This document shows positions 8,227 through 12,802 of a stretch of 12,802 nucleotides of DNA, in pieces. Source of the stretch: TMED8 sp038125725. GTDB lineage: Bacteria > Pseudomonadota > Alphaproteobacteria > Rhodospirillales > Casp-alpha2. Where the stretch lies: positions 1-12,802 of the forward strand of contig JAYPEK010000079.1 in the NCBI GenBank assembly GCA_038125725.1, in the 5' to 3' direction. Positions within the stretch are counted from its first letter, which is position 1. Each line of letters opens with the position of its first letter. Made by a program: the position numbers and the translations under genes. The notes beneath the pieces are model-generated. The model was not told the DNA's origin, made no database searches, and saw only the letters and a list, made by a program, of their open reading frames with translations.

Positions 8227-8913
8227 ATGAAAACTCCGCTCACAATCCGCTGGTTGGCTGCGGCATTCGTCCTCTGGGCAATGGCGCCGGCGGACCCGGC
8301 GTCGGCCGCCGGCGATCCGCAACAGGGCCGGCGCCTGGCCGGGCCCTGCGTCGACTGCCACGGCCGGGCCGGCATCGCGCCGGACGACACCATGCCCAAT
8401 CTGGCCGGCCAGAAGTCGGGGTTCATGGTAAAGCAGCTCAAGGACATGCGTTCATCCGCCAACAAGCGTGCCGGCCTTACCCTGATGGACGATATCGACA
8501 AGGAAGTCCGCGCCGATCGCTTCCGCCTGACCCGCGTCGGGCGCTCGAACGAGATCATGGACCCGCTGGTGATCAACCTGAGCGACAAGGATATCGACGA
8601 TTTGGCGGCCTACTATTCGGTGCTGCCCTGCTCCACGGCTGGCGCATTGAACCCGCCGCCGGAACCGCGCCAGGCGGTGCGCTGCAAGACTTGCCATGGG
8701 GCTTTCGGAATCTCCACCAATCCGATGATCCCGAACCTGTCGGGCCAATCGGGGCGCTATATCGCTGAGCGATTAACCGCCTATCGAAAGGTCGGTCAGG
8801 AGCTCAGCAGCAAGGAACGGCGGCGCAACATCATGGCGAACCAGGCGCGGCTCCTGAAGGACAAGGACATCTCCGATCTTGCCGATTACTTCTCCGTCCT
8901 GGCCTGCCGGTAG
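8227..8913 (+). CDS. Diheme cytochrome c, cytochrome c4-like, periplasmic
   Basis: A 228-residue exported electron carrier made of two homologous monoheme lobes. An N-terminal signal peptide (about 1-28, positively charged start, hydrophobic core, ASA-A cleavage site) sends it to the periplasm. The heme-binding motifs are CVDCH (41-45) and CKTCH (153-157). Each is followed by a PNLxGQ segment, and probable axial Met ligands are Met111 and Met203 in matching IM positions. Cytochromes c4 pass electrons between the bc1 complex and terminal oxidases or other periplasmic partners. Unusual features: each lobe ends in an extra cysteine (Cys135 and Cys227) exactly 24 residues after its Met ligand, and the first lobe has a longer insert (about 76-108). 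The start at ATG 8227 is the first that gives the signal peptide; upstream ribosome-site sequence is weak. It is divergent from tsaE and lies 8 nt before the PLP enzyme gene, so the two are probably co-transcribed. Confidence 0.9.
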   Translation: MKTPLTIRWLAAAFVLWAMAPADPASAAGDPQQGRRLAGPCVDCHGRAGIAPDDTMPNLAGQKSGFMVKQLKDMRSSANKRAGLTLMDDIDKEVRADRFRLTRVGRSNEIMDPLVINLSDKDIDDLAAYYSVLPCSTAGALNPPPEPRQAVRCKTCHGAFGISTNPMIPNLSGQSGRYIAERLTAYRKVGQELSSKERRRNIMANQARLLKDKDISDLADYFSVLACR

Positions 8914-8921
8914 GGGCTGAC

Positions 8922-10109
8922 GTGACCGCTCTCGATATCGAACGGTTACGCGAAGATACGCCGGGATGCGCGCGCGTGCTGCATTTCAATAATGCCGGTG
9001 CCGGATTGATGCCACGCCCGGTGCTGGACGCGGTCACGGCGCATCTCAACCTTGAAGCCGAGACCGGCGGCTACGAGGCCGCCGAGGCCGCCCGTGCCGC
9101 CTTCGAGAACACCTACGGCGCCATCGCCAAGCTGCTCAACTGCACCGCCGACGAGGTCGCTTTGATGGAAAACGCCACTGTCGCCTGGCAATCGGCCTTC
9201 TATGGCCTGGCGCGGGAGTTCAAGCCTGGCGACCGTATCCTCACCGCCGAGGCGGAATATGCGTCGAACTACATCGCCTACCTGCAGATGGCGGAGCGCA
9301 CCGGTATCGTCATCGACGCGGTGCCGAGCCGGCCAACCGGCGAACTCGACGTGGCGGCGCTGGAAAACATGATCGACGACAGGGTGAAGCTGATCGCTAT
9401 CACCCACATCCCCACCAACGGCGGGCTGGTCAATCCGGCGGCCGAGGTCGGCCGGGTGGCGCGCGCCGCCGGCATTCCCTACCTGCTCGATGCCTGCCAG
9501 GCGGCGGGACAGGTGCCCTTGGACGTCGAGGCCATCGGCTGCGACATGCTGTCGGCGACCGGGCGCAAGTACCTGCGGGGCCCGCGCGGTACCGGCTTCC
9601 TCTATGTGCGGCGGGATTTCCTGGACCGGCTGACGCCGCCCATGCTGGACCTGCACGGTGCACGCTGGACGGCCAGGGACGGCTACCAGGTGGTTGCCAA
9701 CGCCCGCAAGTTCGAGAACTGGGAGTTCAATATCGCCGGCCAAATCGGCCTCGGCGTCGCCGTCGACTATCTGCTGGCACTGGGCCAGGATGTGGCCTGC
9801 CAGCGCATCCATGACCTGGCGGAAATGTTGCGCGCGGCGCTTTCCGATGTCCCGGGCGTCACCTTGCACGATCTCGGCAGCCGCCGGGGCGGCATTGTCT
9901 CGTTCTCGACCCGTCAACTGGATGCGAATGCGGTGAAGCAAAAGCTGCGCGCCCAGGCGATCAATTGCTCCACCTCGAGCGCCGCATCGACGCGGCTCGA
10001 CATGGAGAGCCGTGGGCTGGAGCTGATCAACCGGGCCTCGGTGCACTATTACAACACCGAGGACGAGGTGAAGCGCTTCGCCGGCGCCCTGGCCGATCTG
10101 ATTGCCTGA
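8922..10109 (+). CDS. Class V aminotransferase-fold PLP enzyme (EgtE/cysteine desulfurase-like lyase family)
   Basis: A 395-residue fold-type I PLP enzyme of the class V group. The PLP pocket shows LLDACQAAG with Asp190 (pyridine nitrogen) and Gln193, and SATGRKYLRGPRGTGFLYV with Lys216 as the Schiff-base lysine. The N-terminal ETGGYEAAE block (47-55) is shared with hercynylcysteine sulfoxide lyase EgtE as I recall it. The C-terminal RASVHYYNTEDEV is typical of this family. The SufS RxGxxC catalytic-cysteine loop is absent; Cys349 lies nearby in a different context (INCSTSS), so true cysteine desulfurase activity is doubtful. Likely activity is C-S cleavage or a related elimination, substrate unknown. 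The start is GTG 8922, 5 nt after AGGGG that overlaps the cytochrome stop. No egtB/egtD or suf gene is in the window. Family assignment is firm; the reaction is inference. Confidence 0.85.
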   Translation: MTALDIERLREDTPGCARVLHFNNAGAGLMPRPVLDAVTAHLNLEAETGGYEAAEAARAAFENTYGAIAKLLNCTADEVALMENATVAWQSAFYGLAREFKPGDRILTAEAEYASNYIAYLQMAERTGIVIDAVPSRPTGELDVAALENMIDDRVKLIAITHIPTNGGLVNPAAEVGRVARAAGIPYLLDACQAAGQVPLDVEAIGCDMLSATGRKYLRGPRGTGFLYVRRDFLDRLTPPMLDLHGARWTARDGYQVVANARKFENWEFNIAGQIGLGVAVDYLLALGQDVACQRIHDLAEMLRAALSDVPGVTLHDLGSRRGGIVSFSTRQLDANAVKQKLRAQAINCSTSSAASTRLDMESRGLELINRASVHYYNTEDEVKRFAGALADLIA

Positions 10110-10114
10110 AAAGC

Positions 10115-10147
10115 ATAAAATTTTATTGAAATTACATGCATTTAATT
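10115..10147. repeat. Two AT-rich palindromes upstream of tadE
   Basis: The 94-nt gap after the PLP enzyme gene is strikingly AT-rich for this GC-rich window. It holds a perfect 12-bp palindrome ATAAAATTTTAT (10115-10126) and, 3 nt later, an 18-bp dyad AATTACATGCATTTAATT (10130-10147) with eight of nine pairs matching. Both end just before the predicted tadE -35 box, the place expected for an operator, activator or UP-element-like site. No GC-rich stem with a T-run is present, so it does not look like a Rho-independent terminator. The binding protein is unknown. Confidence 0.5.
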
Positions 10148-10150
10148 CAT

Positions 10151-10179
10151 TTGTTCAGGTCTCGTGAGCGGCGCATAAT
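10151..10179 (+). promoter_or_regulatory. Predicted promoter of the tadE-like pilin genes
   Basis: TTGTTC (10151-10156) and CATAAT (10174-10179, 5 of 6 matches to TATAAT) are separated by 17 nt. The predicted start is near 10186, giving a leader of about 18 nt that contains AGGAG (10189-10193), 10 nt before the ATG. The poor right half of the -35 box fits a promoter needing help from the upstream palindromes. Inferred from sequence. Confidence 0.5.
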
Positions 10180-10203
10180 GGGCTGTCTAGGAGACTGCCC
10201 GAA

Positions 10204-10785
10204 ATGCGCAAACGCCTGATCCGATCATTCAAGACCTTTCGCCGCGACGAGGCCGGCTCGCCGACCGTGGAGTTCGGCATGGCGGCGCTGCCGCTGGTGC
10301 TGATGGTCGCCGGCACCATGGAGTTTGGGCTCATCATGTTCACCTCGACGCTGATGGAATCGGGGCTGCGGGACGCGGCGCGGTTCGGCATTACCGGCCA
10401 GGTGCCGGACGCGCAAAGCCGCATGGAGCGGATCGTCGACATCATCGCCGAGCGCACCCTAGGTCTGGTCGACATGAACGAGGCCGACATCAAGGTTCTG
10501 GTATACGACAGTTTCGGCGACGTCGGCCGCGGCGAGGACTTCGTCGATGGCAACGGCAACGGCACCTATGACGCCGGCGAGACCTATACCGATGAAAACG
10601 GCAACGGCCAGTGGGACGCCGACATCGGCGCCGCCGGTGCCGGCGGCTCGGGCGAGATCGTCGTCTATCGCATGGAATACGCCTGGCCGCTGTTGACGCC
10701 GCTGGTCGGGCATCTGGTCGGCTCGGACGGGCACTTCGCGCTGAAAGCGGCCGTTGCCGTGCGCAACGAGCCCTGGGACGGATAA
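10204..10785 (+). CDS. TadE-like minor pilin/pilus assembly protein with calcium-binding-like loops
   Basis: A 193-residue TadE-family protein of the Tad (tight adherence) pilus system. The N-terminus has a basic leader, a probable prepilin peptidase site at Gly18|Ser19 with Glu23 at mature position +5, then a hydrophobic helix (about 25-47) that anchors or packs the pilin. TadE proteins are prepilin-like pseudopilins needed for pilus assembly and surface adhesion. The central region (115-140) contains two Asp/Asn/Gly-rich loops, DGNGNGTYDAGE and DENGNGQWDAD, resembling calcium-binding loops of EF-hand, dockerin or thrombospondin-3 type. I recall similar loops in some alphaproteobacterial TadE homologues. 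AGGAG lies 10 nt upstream of ATG 10204. The next TadE-like gene begins 21 nt after its stop, so they form one transcription unit. I leave the symbol empty because several tadE-like paralogues usually coexist. Confidence 0.85.
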   Translation: MRKRLIRSFKTFRRDEAGSPTVEFGMAALPLVLMVAGTMEFGLIMFTSTLMESGLRDAARFGITGQVPDAQSRMERIVDIIAERTLGLVDMNEADIKVLVYDSFGDVGRGEDFVDGNGNGTYDAGETYTDENGNGQWDADIGAAGAGGSGEIVVYRMEYAWPLLTPLVGHLVGSDGHFALKAAVAVRNEPWDG

Positions 10786-10806
10786 GGGACGGGGAGGGCC
10801 GAGGGC

Positions 10807-11355
10807 ATGGGCATGTTCCGCAAATTTCTCGCCGACCGCCGCGGCACCCTCGCGGTTGAGATGGCCATGGCCATGCCGGTGCTGTTCGCGCTGATGCTGG
10901 CCGGCGTCGAGGTGACGCGCTACGTGCTGCTGAACCAGAAGATCGAGCGCACGTCCGCGACCATGGCGGATCTGGTGGCGCAGGCGGAGGTGCTGTCGGA
11001 GGCGGGGCTGGTCAACCTAACCGGTGCCGCCCAGCATGTCATGACTCCCTACGATATCGCCGGCGAGGGGCGCATCGTCGTGTCGTCGCTGACCAACCCC
11101 ACGGGCGCGGAGGCGCGCGTCGCCTGGCAGCGCGGGTTCGGCGCCGGCGGCGGCGCCAGCCACTTCGGCATCCAGGGCGGCGCGGCGACCCTGCCGGACG
11201 GCTTCGTCGTGCGCGACAGCGAGAACGTCATCGCCGTCGAGGTGTTCTACGCGTACGAGCCTTTGCTGGCGACCAAGATCATGGACCCGCACGAGGTCTA
11301 CAATTTCGCCCTGTTCCGGCCGCGCTTCGGATCGCTGGCCTCGCTGCAGCCCTGA
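10807..11355 (+). CDS. Second TadE/TadF-like pilus assembly protein
   Basis: A 182-residue protein with the same architecture as its upstream neighbour: a basic leader, a probable prepilin cleavage site in RRG|TLAVE (Gly13, Glu18 at +5) and a hydrophobic helix (about 20-42), followed by a soluble periplasmic or surface domain without calcium-type loops. It probably forms a pseudopilin pair with the first TadE-like protein, as TadE and TadF do. The start at ATG 10807 has GGGGAGGG 8 nt upstream; ATG 10813 is also possible, with GAGGG 7 nt upstream. No prepilin peptidase, secretin or ATPase gene of the system is in the window. TadE versus TadF cannot be settled from sequence reading. Confidence 0.82.
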   Translation: MGMFRKFLADRRGTLAVEMAMAMPVLFALMLAGVEVTRYVLLNQKIERTSATMADLVAQAEVLSEAGLVNLTGAAQHVMTPYDIAGEGRIVVSSLTNPTGAEARVAWQRGFGAGGGASHFGIQGGAATLPDGFVVRDSENVIAVEVFYAYEPLLATKIMDPHEVYNFALFRPRFGSLASLQP

Positions 11356-11371
11356 GGCCGCGCCCGCAAAC

Positions 11372-11413
11372 CTGACTCAAATCAATTTCCACCGGTGCCG
11401 TCGGCGCTATGAT
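11372..11413 (+). promoter_or_regulatory. Predicted FNR/FixK-type box and class II promoter of the usp gene
   Basis: CTGAC-TCAA-ATCAA (11372-11385) matches 8 of 10 positions of the FNR/Anr half-sites TTGAT-N4-ATCAA; the right half is perfect. A -10 box TATGAT (11408-11413, 5 of 6 matches) follows. With a start 7 nt after the -10 box, at about 11420, the box centre (11378.5) falls 41.5 nt upstream, the standard position for CRP/FNR class II activation. The -35 region is poor, as expected for an activator-dependent promoter. Inference; no regulator gene is in the window. Confidence 0.55.
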
Positions 11414-11423
11414 GGAACATGAG

Positions 11424-11459
11424 CCGGAAACCGCTTTCGCCCAATGGCGGCGGTTCCGG
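11424..11459 (+). promoter_or_regulatory. 5'-UTR stem-loop in the usp leader
   Basis: CCGGAA (11424-11429), a bulged A (11430) and CCGC (11431-11434) pair with GCGG-TTCCGG (11450-11459). Inside, after an asymmetric TTT, CGCC (11438-11441) pairs with GGCG (11446-11449) around a CAAT loop. That is 14 pairs, mostly G-C. No T-run follows, so termination is unlikely. The hairpin would begin about 4 nt from the predicted 5' end and leave the AAAGGAGA ribosome site (11483-11490 region) free, which fits a transcript-stabilising element. Confidence 0.55.
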
Positions 11460-11494
11460 ACCGAAGACCCTCTTGGGGACGAAAGGAGACGGCC

Positions 11495-11920
11495 ATGAAA
11501 AAGATTCTGGTAGCTGTCGATATCGCCCGCACAGGCGGGAACGATGCGGTCATCCAGACGGCGAAGGATTTGGCCGGTGTCATGGACGGCGAAGTTGTCA
11601 TGCTGCACGTGATCGAGCCGACCCCCACCTATGTGATGGCCGAACTGCCGGGCGACATCGTGATGAAACGCCGCAAGGAGTCGGAAGCGCAATTGGCCGA
11701 AGTGGCCAAGGCGCTCGGCATCGCCACCGCCGCGGTGCGCGAAGGCGCGCCGGCGACGGAAATTCTCGACTACGCCGAGAAGGTCGGTGCCGACCTGATC
11801 GTGCTGCATTCGCACGATCCGGACCTGTCCAACTACTTCATCGGCTCGGTCGCCAGCCGCGTGGTGCGCCATGCGCACTGCTCGGTGCATATCGTCCGCC
11901 ATGCCCATGAAGGCCGTTGA
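11495..11920 (+). CDS. Universal stress protein, UspA superfamily (UspF-like)
   Basis: A 141-residue single-domain Usp with the typical start MKKILVAVD and the C-terminal GADLIVLHSHDP...GSVASRVVRHAHCSVHIVR. In ATP-binding members the motif is GxxGx9G(S/T). Here the first two glycines are replaced (LHSHDPDL) while the later GS is kept, a form close to the UspF/UspG type (SHRPGL). Nucleotide binding is therefore uncertain. Usp proteins are cytoplasmic dimers tied to survival under starvation or low oxygen. I chose ATG 11495 because AAAGGAGA lies just upstream and the family N-terminus begins there; the open frame further upstream is the leader. The leader carries the FNR-like promoter and hairpin described separately. 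The ridA-like gene starts 12 nt after its stop, suggesting an operon. Confidence 0.92.
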   Translation: MKKILVAVDIARTGGNDAVIQTAKDLAGVMDGEVVMLHVIEPTPTYVMAELPGDIVMKRRKESEAQLAEVAKALGIATAAVREGAPATEILDYAEKVGADLIVLHSHDPDLSNYFIGSVASRVVRHAHCSVHIVRHAHEGR

Positions 11921-11932
11921 CGGCACTCGCTC

Positions 11933-12337
11933 GTGACGCATCGTCGCTATAGGACCTACAACACCGCCGGCGACGGCGGCACGGGCGGCGTCGACCTGGC
12001 GATGGCGGTGCGGGCCGGCAACCGGATTTGGCTGCGCGGCCAGACCGGGCTCGACCTGGACGGCAATTTCGTCGGCGCCGGCGATGCGGCGGCGCAGGCG
12101 GAAAACGCCATGCGTTGCGTCGAAGTGCTGCTCAAGGAAGCCGGGTCCGAGCTCGGTCATATCGTCAAGACCACCATCTACCTCGTCGATCGTGCCGACC
12201 GTGAAGCCGTCTATGGCGTCGTCGGGCGCTGGCTCCGGGGCGTGCACCCGTGCCAGACCGGCCTCATCGTCGCCGGCCTGGCCCGGCCCGAGATGCTGAT
12301 GGAGATCGATGTCGAGGCGGTGATCCCCGCCGACTGA
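11933..12337 (+). CDS. RidA-family (YjgF/YER057c/UK114) protein lacking the catalytic arginine
   Basis: A 134-residue Rid-superfamily protein. Family features are GQTGLDLDGN (36-45), the AAAQAENAMRCVEVLLKEAG helix, HIVKTTIYLVD (77-87) and the C-terminal MEIDVEAVIP (123-132). Canonical RidA hydrolyses reactive enamines and imines using Arg105, which sits in PARS before the last strands. The matching site here reads PCQT, with Gln108, so ordinary imine deaminase activity is not expected. It resembles the Rid4-Rid7 groups, most of which have no assigned function. The start is GTG 11933; no strong ribosome site is visible, but homologues begin near the RTYN segment and usp ends 12 nt before, so coupling is plausible. 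The gene converges on the tadG-like gene, whose stop is 12 nt away. Confidence 0.87.
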   Translation: MTHRRYRTYNTAGDGGTGGVDLAMAVRAGNRIWLRGQTGLDLDGNFVGAGDAAAQAENAMRCVEVLLKEAGSELGHIVKTTIYLVDRADREAVYGVVGRWLRGVHPCQTGLIVAGLARPEMLMEIDVEAVIPAD

Positions 12338-12349
12338 GCGGTCAGCTCC

Positions 12350-12802
12350 TTACTTCGCCAGCCGCAGTTCCGACAGGTGGTTGGCGATTTCCCGGAACAC
12401 CTGCTGCAGGGCGTCGCCGTCGGGCGCGTAGTGGTAGTACGGCGCGTCGGGACCGCTGGCGACGTTTTTCAAGAGCGCCTGTAAGGCGCCGCCCGAGTTG
12501 GCAAACTGGATCACGTAGATGATGACGCCGGACGACTTGATGTTGTCGGCCAAGGACAGCAGCCGCGCGTCCATGTCCGGGCCGGCCGTGGTGTTGAGCC
12601 CAAACACGGTCTTGTAATCGTCGCCGACGCCGCCGGTATTCTCGCCGTCGGTCAACAGCACGATGGCCTTCTGCAATTCGTAATCGGGGTCCGAAACCGC
12701 CTCGGTGAACGGCGCCTCCGGCTCCAGCACGCGCCAGGCCCAGCCGAGGCTGTTCCCCGTCAGCGCCCATGGGACGTATTGAGGTGATTGCCTAAGGGAG
12801 GA
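12350..12802 (-). CDS. TadG-like pilus assembly protein, C-terminal von Willebrand factor A region (N-terminus beyond window)
   Basis: The frame is open from the right edge (base 12802) to a TAA at 12350-12352, giving the last 150 residues of a longer protein. The visible part reads YVPWALTGNSLGWAWRVLEPEAPFTE, then KAIVLLTDGENT, then IIYVIQFA and a final YHYAPDGDALQQVFREIANHLSELRL. This is the VWA pattern seen in TadG-type proteins: a MIDAS Asp in LLTDGENT and a probable MIDAS Thr in LTGN. The DxSxS loop and the N-terminal TadE-like membrane segment should lie to the right of the window. TadG proteins are membrane-anchored or surface factors of Tad pili. An internal GTG at 12730 could be mistaken for a start, but coding continues upstream of it. 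It is read towards the usp/rid unit and may be co-regulated with the TadE-like genes from another promoter. Confidence 0.85.
   Translation of the reverse strand, partial: SSLRQSPQYVPWALTGNSLGWAWRVLEPEAPFTEAVSDPDYELQKAIVLLTDGENTGGVGDDYKTVFGLNTTAGPDMDARLLSLADNIKSSGVIIYVIQFANSGGALQALLKNVASGPDAPYYHYAPDGDALQQVFREIANHLSELRLAK

Noticed and set aside
8142..8588. A longer TsaE start upstream of 8147
   Set aside because: That extension runs antisense through the cytochrome gene and makes TsaE about twice the normal length.
8922..10109. The PLP enzyme as SufS/IscS cysteine desulfurase
   Set aside because: The RxGxxC catalytic loop is missing; Cys349 sits in an unrelated context and the ETGGYEAAE block points to the EgtE-like branch.
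12331..12349. Small inverted repeats (GAGC/GCTC and CTGA/TCAG) between the rid and tadG-like stops as a bidirectional terminator
   Set aside because: Stems are only 4 bp and there is no T-run on either strand.
12350..12730. A complete small 126-residue VWA protein starting at GTG 12730
   Set aside because: The same frame remains open and homologous-looking up to the window edge (YVPWALTGN...), so the GTG is internal.
1..12802. CRISPR arrays, tRNA genes, insertion sequences, phage genes or toxin-antitoxin pairs
   Set aside because: I looked through both strands and saw no regularly spaced repeats, transposase or phage motifs; nearly all sequence is accounted for by conserved genes.

Overview
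The window is high-GC, densely coded bacterial chromosome, most likely from an alphaproteobacterium of Rhodospirillales type. The main reason is the gene string tsaE–amgK–murU–addB–addA, a recurrent alphaproteobacterial arrangement, with AddAB of the alphaproteobacterial type instead of RecBCD. Tad-pilus minor pilins and a diheme cytochrome c4-like protein fit this. I see no tRNA, rRNA, IS element, phage gene or CRISPR array.

Left block (1–8141, minus strand): a five-gene, tightly coupled operon read from tsaE (tRNA t6A synthesis ATPase) through amgK and murU (the anomeric sugar kinase and uridylyltransferase of the peptidoglycan-recycling shunt to UDP-MurNAc) to addB and addA (double-strand-break resection helicase-nuclease). 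Junctions are a 20-nt overlap, a 2-nt gap, a TGATG overlap and an ATGA overlap. addA runs off the left edge before its C-terminal nuclease domain. A sigma70-like promoter lies so close to tsaE that its message may be leaderless.

Middle block (8227–10109, plus strand): divergent from tsaE, an exported diheme cytochrome c (c4-like) is followed after 8 nt by a class V PLP-dependent enzyme resembling the EgtE/cysteine-desulfurase-like lyases. The two look co-transcribed; their joint role is unknown.

Right block (10110–12802): an AT-rich intergenic stretch with two palindromes and a promoter precedes two TadE-like pilin genes. A 139-nt gap then holds an FNR/FixK-like box placed 41.5 nt upstream of a predicted start site and a strong 5'-UTR hairpin, leading into a UspF-like universal stress protein and a RidA-family protein that lacks the catalytic arginine. 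Convergent to these, 12 nt away on the minus strand, is the C-terminal VWA part of a TadG-like protein, cut by the right edge. The window therefore holds Tad surface-pilus accessory genes interrupted by a probable oxygen-responsive stress unit. I did not find a clearly new system; the most checkable oddities are the usp control region, the tadE upstream palindromes, the symmetric extra cysteines of the cytochrome and the cytochrome–PLP enzyme pairing.
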